A DNA stretch of 64,000 nucleotides from CAZKGE01 sp964636405 (GCA_964636405.1 CAZWSI010000011.1:1-64000); one strand, 5' to 3'; numbered from the stretch's first letter, positions 51,049 through 60,628 are shown. The notes: generated by a model not told the origin, from the letters alone. Translations and numbers: made by a program.

Positions 51049-51090
51049 ACAAAGCTGGAGCCGCCCGAAAACGACGCCAGCTTGTTTCAT
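51049..51090 (+). terminator. Possible bidirectional terminator between selD and the transporter
   Basis: An imperfect stem pairs 51049-51058 with 51077-51085, with one bulge; T-rich tails follow on both strands (TTTCATTTT and TTTTGG). It lies in the 211-base gap between convergent genes, which holds no other feature I can see. Confidence 0.45.
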
Positions 51091-51166
51091 TTTCCATATT
51101 CTCGCGATGGGCGCTTCGGTCTTTGCCGGTTGCTCGCGTCGGGGTTGTTTGTGACCTCGTGCGCTG

Positions 51167-52564
51167 TTACACAGGCTTTGCCGCCGTTTCCTTTTCGGCC
51201 AGCATTCGCTTGGTATCCCGGTCGATATTGAGGAAAAGCACCACCACGAGCATGAGCGCGGCCACAATGGTGGGAACCCAGCCCAGCATGGCGTTGATGG
51301 TATTGATAGCCGCCCGCGGCATTTGCGCAGGCGTGAGCGCCGCGTCAAAATCGGCCAGCTTGAGCGCGCCGGTGATAAGCAGCGTCGTACCCGCCGTGGC
51401 GAGCTTCGCGGCGAGATTGTCGGCCGTTGAGACGAGGCTGTCGAGCCGGCGGCCGTCCTTCCTCTCGATCAAATCCACGATGTTGTTGCGGTTCGTATTG
51501 AACATGACGAAGGTAATGGTTACCGCGATGCCCACCGTGATGGCGTTGGTGTACAGCGCGCCGACCGCGAACGGATCGAGAATAAACCAGAGCTTCCCGA
51601 GGATAAACAGCACCGCCGCGAGCACCATGGTCCGTTTGCGCCCAAGCGCTTTGTCGAGCGGGGACACGGCAAAGGAGGTAAGCACGGATACGGCAAGGTA
51701 AGCCGCCTGTACGGGCGTGGCCGCCGCCGTGCTGCCGATGATATAGGTCGCATAATAGGTAAGGCAGCTCATCAAAAGCAGATTGATCACACCGTAGCAA
51801 ATGATATACAGGGTGTTCAGCACCCAGCTTTTACACCCAAAGAGCATTTTGGCGACCTGCCTGACGGTGAGCTTTTCCTCCTCCGCCGCAAGGGGCTTGA
51901 CGCGCTCCTTGGTTGTAAAGTAGTGCACGACGCAGCCGATTACGCACACCGCCCCCATCACCATGGCGGTGAAAAGGAAGCCGCGCGCGCTTTTGCCCTC
52001 GACGAGGTTCCCGCCCGCGTCAAGGCCGCCGAAAAGCTTGAGCAGCGGCAGGCAGGCGACCGCGCCGATGCCGGAGCCCAGGCAGCCGCCCAAATTGCGA
52101 TACACGTTGATGGAGCGGCGATCCGCGTCGAGGTTGGTCGCAAGCCCGGCCATGCTGTTATAGGGGATGGCCACGAAGGTGTTGAACAACTCGAACACGA
52201 GGTAGATTGCCAGCGAAAGCACAGCGGTCAGCTTGGGTACAACGGAAAAATCGGTAAAGAGTAGCACGACGGTGATCGCCCAGGGCACGGAGAACCACAG
52301 CGCCAGCGGGCGGCAGCGCTCGCCGGACTTAAACTTGTGATTGACCGCCCAAAAGCCGATGATGGGATCGTTAATCGCGTCCCAAACGGTGCCGATGGTC
52401 AAAATCGCGCCCGCGATCAGCACGTCGACCTTGAGAACGTTCGTGAGAAAAAAGAGATAATAGAGGCTCTTGAACTGATAGACCACGTTGCTTGCTGTGG
52501 AAAAGGTGCAAAAACCAAGCTTTTCCGGGAAACGTGTGCGCGGTATTTCCTGCTGAAGACTCAT
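51167..52564 (-). CDS. GPH-family sugar:cation symporter (MFS)
   Basis: A 465-residue membrane protein with 12 predicted helices, of the glycoside-pentoside-hexuronide family. The segment IGTVWDAINDPIIGFWAVNHKFKSGERCRPLALW is typical of the loop between helices 2 and 3, and RRSINVYRNLGGCLGSG of the middle. The substrate is unknown. It overlaps the alpha/beta hydrolase by ATGA and is the last gene of a four-gene minus-strand run. Confidence 0.9.
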   Translation of the reverse strand: MSLQQEIPRTRFPEKLGFCTFSTASNVVYQFKSLYYLFFLTNVLKVDVLIAGAILTIGTVWDAINDPIIGFWAVNHKFKSGERCRPLALWFSVPWAITVVLLFTDFSVVPKLTAVLSLAIYLVFELFNTFVAIPYNSMAGLATNLDADRRSINVYRNLGGCLGSGIGAVACLPLLKLFGGLDAGGNLVEGKSARGFLFTAMVMGAVCVIGCVVHYFTTKERVKPLAAEEEKLTVRQVAKMLFGCKSWVLNTLYIICYGVINLLLMSCLTYYATYIIGSTAAATPVQAAYLAVSVLTSFAVSPLDKALGRKRTMVLAAVLFILGKLWFILDPFAVGALYTNAITVGIAVTITFVMFNTNRNNIVDLIERKDGRRLDSLVSTADNLAAKLATAGTTLLITGALKLADFDAALTPAQMPRAAINTINAMLGWVPTIVAALMLVVVLFLNIDRDTKRMLAEKETAAKPV

Positions 52565-53532
52565 ACGCCTTCCTCCCTTTCTGCTATCGCACCAAGTCGG
52601 GCGCGCAGCAACGCCTTAAATCGCTCCGGCTCGTCCCCCATGGGATTATGGCCAGATTCGGCAAACCAGACCAGCTCCTTTTGCGGCGCTTCGATTTGAT
52701 CAAACCAATGCTGCACGAGCGCGGCGGGCGTGTTTTGATCGAGCACGCCGTCGAAAATGAAGACGGGAACGGCAAAACGCGTGCAGGTTCTTTCAAAATC
52801 GGTCGCGCCGACCTCGGGCCACATTTTGTCCAGCACATAGCGATATCCCTTTACAAGGCCGTATAGATCGGAGGGGCTGTATTCCCCGGAAAACAGAACG
52901 GGAACGACAAAGGAAGCAAAATAGCTCCGTTTTTTCTCCGAGCGGGAATAGCCGCCGTATTTCATCATGATCTTGCGCTGAGCCATCATGCCGTCCAGCC
53001 CGCCCTTGTACACGCCCATCACCGGCGGGCCGACGCGCTCCAGCGTGGCGATAGCCTTAAGATCCCCGGCTTTCTTCGCCTCCTCCAGCGCGAAGGCAAA
53101 GCTCAGCGCCTCGTTCTTCTCGCCGTTTACAACCTGACCAAAGCCGACGAAGGCGGCGATACGCTCGGGATAGCGAAAGCTGAGCAGCGTGCCCAGCTCG
53201 GAACCCCAACTCCCGCCAATAATAAAGATTTTTTCCTTGCCAAATTCCCCGCAGAGCCATTCGACCAGCTCGCGCGCGTCCTCCACAAGACGATCGACGG
53301 TCAGGGTTTCGCGCTTCGCGCCCCAATAGGAGCCGCCGCTACCACGCTGATCCCAGGCGACGAGCGTGAAGGCGTCCAGCAAATCCGCGTGGTCGCGCAA
53401 AACGGTGTGCCGGTTGCATACGCCCGGCCCGCCGTGCAAAAAGAGCAGAACGGGTCTCGCCGGATCGTCGGTCTTAATATGAATCTTCTGCGGCAGGCCG
53501 CCCAGCGCGACCTTTTGTTTGCGGTCGATCAT
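52561..53532 (-). CDS. Alpha/beta hydrolase, proline iminopeptidase-like
   Basis: A 323-residue hydrolase. The oxyanion motif FLHGGPG, then VAWDQRGSGGS, the nucleophile elbow GGSWGSELG, the acid in FDGVLDQNTP and the histidine in ESGHNPMG complete the triad. HGGPG and DQRGSG are typical of the peptidase S33 (proline iminopeptidase) group, but the true substrate is unknown. It is coupled to the GPH transporter, suggesting that the transported compound may be its substrate. Confidence 0.88.
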   Translation of the reverse strand: MIDRKQKVALGGLPQKIHIKTDDPARPVLLFLHGGPGVCNRHTVLRDHADLLDAFTLVAWDQRGSGGSYWGAKRETLTVDRLVEDARELVEWLCGEFGKEKIFIIGGSWGSELGTLLSFRYPERIAAFVGFGQVVNGEKNEALSFAFALEEAKKAGDLKAIATLERVGPPVMGVYKGGLDGMMAQRKIMMKYGGYSRSEKKRSYFASFVVPVLFSGEYSPSDLYGLVKGYRYVLDKMWPEVGATDFERTCTRFAVPVFIFDGVLDQNTPAALVQHWFDQIEAPQKELVWFAESGHNPMGDEPERFKALLRARLGAIAEREEGV

Positions 53533-53572
53533 TTGCTTCCCCCTCCCCCATCCTCAGTGCAAATCGGCCCGT

Positions 53573-54694
53573 TCAGTCCTCCAGCTTCCCGGCCGCCTCG
53601 GCCATGTGCGCGGGGATGTCGATGCTCTGCGGGCAGCGGTCCGCGCACGCGCCGCAAGCAATGCAATCGCCTGCTTTGCCGCCCTTTGCGGTCGCGTTGC
53701 GATAAGCCCCCTTTGCCTTTTCTAGGTTGGCGAAGCGGGTTAACGCATTGAGCGCGGAAAGCGCGCCCGGGATATTGATTTCCATTGGGCAGACCTCCTT
53801 GCAGTAGCCGCAGCCTGTGCAGGGAACGGTCTGGATGGCGCGCAGCGCCTCGCCCGTTTGCAGCAAAAGCGTGTTTTCCTCCGCCGAAAGAGGCGCAAGC
53901 GGCGAAAAGGTGGAAAGATTATCCCGCATTTGCTCGATATCAGACATGCCCGAGAGCACGACCATTACGTTCTCCATGGAGGCCGCAAAACGCAGCGCCC
54001 ACGATGCGACGGAGCGCTCCGGCGCGCTTGTCAGCAGCGGCGCGCGGAGAGCATCCGGCAGCAGCGCGAGCGACCCACCCCGAACCGGCTCCATGACGAC
54101 CACGGGCTTGCCGTGCCGCACGGCCGTTTCATAGCACAGGCGGGACTGCACCTTATCGTTCTCCCAATCGAAATAATTGAGCTGTAATTGCACGAATTCC
54201 GTTTCGGGGTGATCGGTCAGCACCTTGTCCAGCACCTCCGCCGTATCATGGAAAGAGAAACCGAGGCGGCGGATGAGGCCCCGTTCACGCAGGCGGCAAA
54301 GATAATCGAACGCGCCCGTTTGATCGACCGTTTCCATGCGCTTTTCGCTTATGGCGTGCAAAAGGTAAAAATCGAAATAACCCGCGCCCGTTCGCTCAAG
54401 CTGGGTTTGAAAGGTCTTTTCCAGATCGGACGGCTCATTGAGCAACCAAAGCGGCATTTTGTCGGCAAGCAGAAAGCCTTCGCGCGGATAGCGTGAAACG
54501 AGCGCGTCCTTCAGCGCACGCTCCGATTTGCCGTCATGATACGGATAGGCCGTGTCAAAATACCGTCCGCCCGCGGCAAGAAAGCTGTCCACCATGCCGC
54601 AAAAGCGCGGCAGATCGATCTCTCCGTCCCTTTCGGGCAGGCGCATCGCGCCAAAGCCGAGCTTAAGCGCGCCGTTTGAAAGCGGGTTAATCAA
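53573..54694 (-). CDS. Aldo/keto reductase with C-terminal 4Fe-4S domain
   Basis: A 373-residue oxidoreductase. The AKR barrel has GFGAMRLP, the catalytic region FDTAYPYHDGKSE, ADKMP with the lysine, and the segment ending in SGMSDIEQMRDN. The C-terminal 80 residues hold two ferredoxin-type clusters: CTGCGYCKEVCP and CIACGACADRCP. Such fusions are common in anaerobic Clostridia; substrate and electron partner are unknown. It lies between the E2-like gene and the hydrolase in one likely operon. Confidence 0.92.
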   Translation of the reverse strand: MINPLSNGALKLGFGAMRLPERDGEIDLPRFCGMVDSFLAAGGRYFDTAYPYHDGKSERALKDALVSRYPREGFLLADKMPLWLLNEPSDLEKTFQTQLERTGAGYFDFYLLHAISEKRMETVDQTGAFDYLCRLRERGLIRRLGFSFHDTAEVLDKVLTDHPETEFVQLQLNYFDWENDKVQSRLCYETAVRHGKPVVVMEPVRGGSLALLPDALRAPLLTSAPERSVASWALRFAASMENVMVVLSGMSDIEQMRDNLSTFSPLAPLSAEENTLLLQTGEALRAIQTVPCTGCGYCKEVCPMEINIPGALSALNALTRFANLEKAKGAYRNATAKGGKAGDCIACGACADRCPQSIDIPAHMAEAAGKLED

Positions 54695-54717
54695 GTAAAT
54701 CCCCTCCTTTTGAACCG

Positions 54718-55557
54718 TCAGGAATCTAAATCGCTCACAACCTTTTCCGGGGGCGTTTCAAGCAGAGCGGGATTGGCAAGGTAATACCTGAAGCGCTTGA
54801 ACGCCGCCGAATAATAGCTGCCGGAGCAGATGCGCTCGTCCATCACGATGCCCATGGGAATGCAGCGCTCAAACTCGATCTCGCCGCGCACGCGCTTGGG
54901 AACCTCGCGCATATTGCCAAGGGTAATGAGCACGCTCACAGTGCCAAATTCATAAATATGGTGGTAAATATGATTCGTACGAATGCTCGCGAGGTTTGAC
55001 ACGACGAGGCTGCAATGAAATGGGCTCGCCTCAATCAGCTTGCGCGGAAGCAGGCCGTAGCGGTCCAGCGCCTTAAAGAGCCACACGCCAAAGTTGCACA
55101 GGCCCGGAATCCTGAGCAGCGTGCGGATGAGATCGTCAGTGGAGTTTACATCGCCAGGCGCGCGGTTTTGGGTGATATACTCGTTCATTTTGTTGTGCAC
55201 GTCGAAAATGGTATCGGTCATCTGGAAGTACATTTTAGACATGGTGCCGTCCAACTCGCCGGGCTTAAGCACAACCATGCCCACGGGAAACTCTGTGCGC
55301 GCATAGATGCGCTTGTTCACAATAAAGCGGTTGAGCTGCGGCAGCTCGGACACCATGCGCAGGTAAGCGGCGAGCACGACGCCGAGATGCGACATGTTCA
55401 GCCCCTCCGCGCGCTTTGCGTTGAGATAGGTTTGCAGCGGCTCGACCGGGATATCAATCTCCGTCATGTTCATTGCATCGTAGCGCTTGTCCATGATGTA
55501 CGGCACAACCGTATACATCGGATTCGTATTTTTCAGCCTGATTCCATCCTTGCGCAT
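54718..55557 (-). CDS. E2-like acyltransferase domain protein with degenerate active site
   Basis: A 279-residue protein corresponding to the catalytic domain of 2-oxo acid dehydrogenase E2 / chloramphenicol acetyltransferase, without lipoyl or peripheral subunit-binding domains. Typical segments are IDIPVEPLQTYLNAKRAEG, VLAAYLRMVSELPQLNRFI and LVVSNLASI. The active-site motif HxxxDG appears as ERICSG, with histidine and aspartate both lost, so the usual acyl transfer is unlikely. Similar free-standing proteins occur in Clostridia with unknown role. The start at 55557 follows GGGAGGCGCAC. Confidence 0.82.
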   Translation of the reverse strand: MRKDGIRLKNTNPMYTVVPYIMDKRYDAMNMTEIDIPVEPLQTYLNAKRAEGLNMSHLGVVLAAYLRMVSELPQLNRFIVNKRIYARTEFPVGMVVLKPGELDGTMSKMYFQMTDTIFDVHNKMNEYITQNRAPGDVNSTDDLIRTLLRIPGLCNFGVWLFKALDRYGLLPRKLIEASPFHCSLVVSNLASIRTNHIYHHIYEFGTVSVLITLGNMREVPKRVRGEIEFERCIPMGIVMDERICSGSYYSAAFKRFRYYLANPALLETPPEKVVSDLDS

Positions 55558-55594
55558 GTGCGCCTCCCAATAATAAAATATGATGCCTGTATAT

Positions 55595-55623
55595 AAAATA
55601 ACGTAAAATGCGCGAATTGACAA
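55595..55623 (-). promoter_or_regulatory. Promoter of the E2-like to GPH transporter run
   Basis: On the minus strand TTGTCA (55623-55618), a 17-base spacer and TATTTT (55600-55595), divergent from the YhfC promoter. Confidence 0.5.
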
Positions 55624-55645
55624 TGTTTGTTTTTTCTTTTCCATG

Positions 55646-55654
55646 TGCTATACT
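55646..55654 (+). promoter_or_regulatory. Extended -10 element of the YhfC gene (leaderless start)
   Basis: TGC-TATACT at 55646-55654 stands six bases before the ATG at 55661. No good -35 box lies at 16-18 bases; the TTGACA at 55617 is too far away (26 bases). Confidence 0.6.
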
Positions 55655-55660
55655 TTGTAC

Positions 55661-56452
55661 ATGGAGCTTTATGGCGTTATTTTTATGCTGGTCTGCACCT
55701 TTGGCACGGCCCTTGCCGCGCTGGTGTGGGCAATTGTACGCAAAAAAGGGTTGGTCAAGCCTCTCCTTTTGGGCGCGCTCTGCTTTGCGGTGTTTCAGCT
55801 TTTCACGCGGCTGCCTCTATTGCAGCTCGTATTGCCCTTTCAGCCCTGGTTTGCGTTGCTTTCCACCGCCATGCCCTATTTGTACGCGGCGCTGCTCGGG
55901 GTGTCCGCCGCCGTGTTTGAGGAATGCGGCCGCCTGATTGTGATGGCGCTCTTTATGAAAAAGACCCGTCGCTTTGAAGATGGGCTGTCCTTCGGCCTTG
56001 GGCATGGCTGCTTTGAGGCAGCCGTGCTGGTTGGCGTCAATGGGCTTGCGCTCCTGTTAAGCGGTCAGTATGCCGCGCTCCCCGCAGGCGGGCTGTTTCT
56101 TGCGGGCGCGGAAAGGCTGATCGTTTTGCCCATGCACGTCGCCTGGTCGGTGATGGTGCTTGAGAGCCTTGCCACCCGCCGGGCCGCCCCCTTCTTTTGG
56201 GCGCTGCTGCTGCACGCGGCTGTAGACACGTTCGCGGGCGCGGCCACGCTCTTTGGCATTGCGCCGTTGCTCATTGAGGGCGTGTTTTTGATGGTTTCTC
56301 TGCTGCTTGTCTATTACATTTACCGCGCGCGGTTGCGCTGGCCCGTCCCCACGGCGTCCGCCCCACGCGCGGATGCGGAAATGGTTCCCGGCACGCCATC
56401 CGGTGCGGAAACGGAAACGGAAACGAAAAAGGAGCTGATTCTCAGTGAATAA
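55661..56452 (+). CDS. YhfC family intramembrane protease-like protein
   Basis: A 263-residue membrane protein with about seven hydrophobic segments. The conserved EECGRLIVMALF (E-E-x-x-R motif), SFGLGHGCFEAAVLV and LPMHVAWSV define the YhfC family of putative glutamic-type intramembrane proteases related to CPBP/Rce1. The tail is polar. The ATG at 55661 lacks a ribosome site and lies six bases after an extended -10 box, so the message is probably leaderless. The DUF3887 lipoprotein gene overlaps its end. Confidence 0.83.
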   Translation: MELYGVIFMLVCTFGTALAALVWAIVRKKGLVKPLLLGALCFAVFQLFTRLPLLQLVLPFQPWFALLSTAMPYLYAALLGVSAAVFEECGRLIVMALFMKKTRRFEDGLSFGLGHGCFEAAVLVGVNGLALLLSGQYAALPAGGLFLAGAERLIVLPMHVAWSVMVLESLATRRAAPFFWALLLHAAVDTFAGAATLFGIAPLLIEGVFLMVSLLLVYYIYRARLRWPVPTASAPRADAEMVPGTPSGAETETETKKELILSE

Positions 56453-56864
56453 GATGAATCGAAATAGCCTTCTCGCGCTGCTGCTGGCCGCGTTGCTGCT
56501 GACGTTAGGCTGCAGCGCGCCGCCGCTTGACGCGTGCTACGATGAAGAAACGGTGCTTACGCGCGCAAACGAGGCGTTTACTTTGGCCTGCGCGCAGGAC
56601 TATGAGCGGCTTTCGGGCATGGTGCGCGCCGATTTGCGTGAGCAGGTGCCGCCGGATCTGCTTGCGGGCGCGTTTTCCGAGCGCCTCGATAAGGCGGGCG
56701 CTTTTGTGGAGCTGGTTTCGGCTGAGGCATTCGGCTCGACGGGCAAGGAGGACAAGATTCCCTATGCAACCGTCATCATGATCGGCCAATATGAAAAGGG
56801 CAAGGTTGTCTATACCTTTGTCCTTGATCCCGATTACGAGCTGGTCGGGCTCTACCAAAAATAG
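56445..56864 (+). CDS. DUF3887-type lipoprotein
   Basis: A 139-residue lipoprotein. The N-terminus LLALLLAALLLTLGCSAPP is a signal sequence with lipobox LTLGC. The body (ACAQDYERLSGMVRADLREQV...YTFVLDPDYELVGLYQK) matches the small alpha+beta DUF3887 fold, thought to bind or sense something at the surface. A GTG at 56445 with GGAG ten bases upstream is the likely start; it overlaps the YhfC gene by eight bases, so the two are coupled and may work together. Confidence 0.78.
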   Translation: MNKMNRNSLLALLLAALLLTLGCSAPPLDACYDEETVLTRANEAFTLACAQDYERLSGMVRADLREQVPPDLLAGAFSERLDKAGAFVELVSAEAFGSTGKEDKIPYATVIMIGQYEKGKVVYTFVLDPDYELVGLYQK

Positions 56865-56885
56865 GCGCCGATTTTCGCACCAGGC

Positions 56886-56914
56886 TTGCGCATTGGCCCG
56901 ATTTGTGCGATACT
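56886..56914 (+). promoter_or_regulatory. Promoter of the MsmX-like ATPase transcript
   Basis: TTGCGC (56886-56891), a 17-base spacer ending in TGC, and GATACT (56909-56914), an extended -10 type promoter. The predicted start near 56921 leaves a leader of almost 200 bases before the gene. Confidence 0.6.
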
Positions 56915-56920
56915 CGAGGT

Positions 56921-57117
56921 GCATCGTACCATGGATTCCAGCGCGCGGCGGTTACTCCACTTCATAATTGCCGTGACGCCGATAAAGGAGGTACAAAGGA
57001 CCCGCTAGACTTGCGGTGCGGCAGTGTGGAGAACTGCCGTAATGCGGCCGGAACCTCGTGCGTCCGGCGGCGAACCCGGCAGTTGAAGGATTTCGTGCCG
57101 GGTAAAGTCAGAACTGT
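56921..57117 (+). promoter_or_regulatory. Long structured 5' leader of unknown class
   Basis: Four consecutive hairpins lie just before the ATPase gene: 57002-57005/57013-57016, 57019-57025/57033-57039, 57047-57052/57063-57068 and 57075-57081/57096-57102. The sequence CGGCAGT occurs both in the 5' arm of hairpin 2 and at 57077-57083 in hairpin 4, so the arm at 57033-57039 could pair with either, a possible switch. No terminator T-run is present, so any control would act on translation or stability. A strong AAAGGAGG at 56985-56991 has no start codon at usable distance. I could not match it to a known riboswitch. Confidence 0.5.
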
Positions 57118-58236
<1,119 letters not shown>

Positions 58237-58260
58237 GGCTTACACGAAACGAAACGCACA

Positions 58261-58298
58261 GGCGGCCCGCGCGAAAGCAGCGCGGGCTGTCCCTTTTT
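58261..58298 (+). terminator. Terminator of the MsmX-like gene
   Basis: An 8-bp core stem (58265-58272 with 58280-58287), extended by imperfect pairs, is followed after TGTCCC by five T residues. Confidence 0.8.
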
Positions 58299-58453
58299 GT
58301 AACGGCTCCGCGTCAAAAGCTTCACTGCGGCTCTGGCTCTATGCGCATCCAGACAATGTGCAATGATTACTAGGAAATGAATATGCCGCTTACAAGGTTT
58401 TGCGGCACACTGGCGGTTACCGTCAATCTTTCAGCCGTTTCCTGAACGGACAG

Positions 58454-58482
58454 AATCGGGCGGCCCATATGGCCGCCCGATT
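58454..58482 (-). terminator. Strong hairpin downstream of gapA
   Basis: A 12-bp perfect stem (58454-58465 with 58471-58482) with a five-base loop lies 36 bases past the gapA stop. Neither strand has a long T-run after it, so it may stabilise the gapA mRNA end instead of terminating alone. Confidence 0.55.
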
Positions 58483-58517
58483 TACACACACACGATGTTT
58501 GTTAACCGAAGCCTTGC

Positions 58518-59531
58518 TTACTTCGCGTCGACCTTCGCCATATGCGCGATGAGATCGAGCACCTTGTTGGAATAACCCCACTCATTGTCATACCAGGCAA
58601 CCAGTTTGACAAAGTTGGCGTTCAGGCTGATGCCCGCGCCCGCGTCGAAGATGGAGGTGCGCGCGTCGGTGATGAAATCGGAAGAGACGACCTTATCCTC
58701 GGTGTAGCCGATGATGCCCTTCCACTCGGGGGACTCGGAGGCCTTCTTCATTACGGCCTTGATCTCGTCGTAGGAAGCGCCCTTCTCGAGGCGGCAGGTG
58801 AGATCGACCACGGATACGTCGGCGGTCGGCACGCGGAAAGCCATGCCGGTGAGCTTGCCGTTGAGGGCAGGAATGACCTTGCCCACAGCCTTGGCCGCGC
58901 CGGTGGAGGAGGGGATGATGTTAAACGCCGCGCCGCGGCCGCCGCGCCAATCCTTCTTGGAGGGGCCGTCCACGGTGAGCTGGGTGGCGGTGGTGGCATG
59001 CACGGTGGTCATAAGGCCCTCGACGATGCCGAAGTTATCGTTGATCACCTTGGCCAGCGGCGCAAGGCAGTTCGTGGTGCAGGACGCGTTGGAGACAACC
59101 TTCAAATCTTTGGTGTAGGTATCCTGGTTCACGCCCATAACGAACATCGGCGCGTCGGAGGAGGGAGCGGAGATTACGACCTTCTTCGCGCCGCCCTTAA
59201 AGTGCGCGGACGCCTTCTCGGTGGTGGTGAACTTGCCGGTGGACTCCACAACGTATTCCGCGCCGCACTCCGACCACGGAATCTCCGCGGGGTCCATGCT
59301 GGCGTACACGCAGATGGGCTTGCCGTTGACCACAAGCTTGCCGTCCTTGACGCAGGCTTCGCCGTCGAAGCGGCCGTGTACCGTGTCATACGTAAGCATG
59401 TAGACCATGTAATCCAGATCGATGAAGGGGTCGTTGATGCCCACGACTTCGATTTCGTTATTTTTGACCGCCGCGCGGAACACCAGCCGCCCGATCCTGC
59501 CAAAGCCATTGATGCCAACCTTTACTGCCAT
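58518..59531 (-). CDS. gapA: Glyceraldehyde-3-phosphate dehydrogenase
   Basis: The 337-residue glycolytic enzyme oxidises glyceraldehyde-3-phosphate with NAD+. The N-terminal INGFGRIGRLVFRA binds the nucleotide, the catalytic cysteine lies in SNASCTTNCLAP, and WYDNEWGYSNKVLDL closes the protein. Codon use appears strongly biased, as expected for a highly expressed gene. The ribosome site AAGGAGGCTACTGTT is excellent. It is monocistronic, with a promoter at 59582-59610 and a strong hairpin behind it. Confidence 0.98.
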   Translation of the reverse strand: MAVKVGINGFGRIGRLVFRAAVKNNEIEVVGINDPFIDLDYMVYMLTYDTVHGRFDGEACVKDGKLVVNGKPICVYASMDPAEIPWSECGAEYVVESTGKFTTTEKASAHFKGGAKKVVISAPSSDAPMFVMGVNQDTYTKDLKVVSNASCTTNCLAPLAKVINDNFGIVEGLMTTVHATTATQLTVDGPSKKDWRGGRGAAFNIIPSSTGAAKAVGKVIPALNGKLTGMAFRVPTADVSVVDLTCRLEKGASYDEIKAVMKKASESPEWKGIIGYTEDKVVSSDFITDARTSIFDAGAGISLNANFVKLVAWYDNEWGYSNKVLDLIAHMAKVDAK

Positions 59532-59581
59532 AACAGTAGCCTCCTTATTATAGAATCCTCTTTATCATAAAAACCGAACAC

Positions 59582-59610
59582 ATCTTACAGCATTTATGCA
59601 ATCCGCGCAA
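59582..59610 (-). promoter_or_regulatory. Promoter of gapA
   Basis: On the minus strand TTGCGC (59610-59605), a 17-base spacer and TAAGAT (59587-59582), 51 bases before the start codon. A TATAAT nearer the gene (about 59547-59552) would leave no room for the ribosome site. Confidence 0.55.
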
Positions 59611-59653
59611 GGGAAACTTTCATCCCGCCGCATTTTGCGCCATTCTGTGCGGA

Positions 59654-60595
59654 TTACGCCTTTGAATCATCCAGATTGATGCGCTCTCCCACAATGTAGA
59701 GGGGCCGTCCCTTTAATTCGTCGTACATGCGTCCAAGGTACATGCCCTGCAGGCCCATAAAGCAGAGCGTCAGGCCGTTGAGCAGCACAAGCCCGTCTAC
59801 AGCCCAGAGCCAGCCGGGAATGCCCGAGACGCAGGCCAGCACGATGAGCGCGATCAGCCCCAGCCCGGCGAGCGCGAGCACGCCTATGCCGATGGTAAGC
59901 GGCATGGTGATGGGCTTGTCGGAAAAGCCGGTGATGCCGTCTGAGGCAAGACGCAGCATTTTTTTGAGGGTATACTTGCTCGTGCCGGCGGCGCGTTCCT
60001 GCCGCTCATATTCGATGGGCTCCGCCGTAAAGCCCATCCACGCGGACATGCCGCGCAGAAAGCGGTTGTGCTCGCGCATGGTGAGGAACTGATCGGCCAC
60101 CTTGCGGTCGATGAGTCTGAAATCGCCCGTGTCGAGGGGGATTGGGTAGGCGCTCATCCACGCCAACAGCCGGTAATACACGGCGGCCGTCAGCTTCTTA
60201 AACACCGTTTCGCCCTTGCGCTTGAGACGCTTGCCGTATACGATATCCGCTCCCCGCTTCCATTGCTCGACCATGGCGGGAATGATCTCGGGTGGGTCCT
60301 GCAAATCCACGTCGATGATAATGAGCGCGCTGCCTCTGGCGTGATCCATGCCGCAGGTCACGGCCGTTTGGTGCCCGAAGTTGCGCGAGAAGGAGAGCAC
60401 CTTCACGTTTTCGGATTTTTGAGCCAGCTTGCGCAGCATGGACAGCGTATCGTCGCGGCTGCCATCGTTGACATAGATGATTTCATACGGATGCCCCGTT
60501 TTTTCCATGGCGGCAGTCATACGGGCGTAGGATTCCTCGAGCACCTCCTGCTCGTTATAAACCGGGATGACGAGTGAAAGCAGTTGATCCTTCAT
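59654..60595 (-). CDS. GT2 family glycosyltransferase (DPM1/GtrB-like)
   Basis: A 313-residue membrane-bound glycosyltransferase. The GT-A domain has SLVIPVYNEQEVLEE, YVNDGSRDDTL, the metal motif IIIDVDLQDPPE and GDFRLIDRKVAD; two C-terminal membrane helices follow (LTIGIGVLALAGLGLIALIV and LWAVDGLVLLNGLTLCFMG). Relatives attach glucose or similar sugars to undecaprenyl phosphate for wall decoration. The ATG at 60595 has GGAGG 12 bases upstream; the ATG at 60607 directly abuts the ribosome site. It is monocistronic with its own promoter. Confidence 0.92.
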   Translation of the reverse strand: MKDQLLSLVIPVYNEQEVLEESYARMTAAMEKTGHPYEIIYVNDGSRDDTLSMLRKLAQKSENVKVLSFSRNFGHQTAVTCGMDHARGSALIIIDVDLQDPPEIIPAMVEQWKRGADIVYGKRLKRKGETVFKKLTAAVYYRLLAWMSAYPIPLDTGDFRLIDRKVADQFLTMREHNRFLRGMSAWMGFTAEPIEYERQERAAGTSKYTLKKMLRLASDGITGFSDKPITMPLTIGIGVLALAGLGLIALIVLACVSGIPGWLWAVDGLVLLNGLTLCFMGLQGMYLGRMYDELKGRPLYIVGERINLDDSKA

Positions 60596-60628
60596 AATGA
60601 TTTGCATCCTCCGTCTTTTCTGTTTACC

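Noticed and set aside
55617..55622. Perfect TTGACA as the -35 of the YhfC gene
   Set aside because: It is 26 bases from the TATACT box, too far for sigma-A. The overlapping complement TTGTCA fits the divergent E2-like gene instead.
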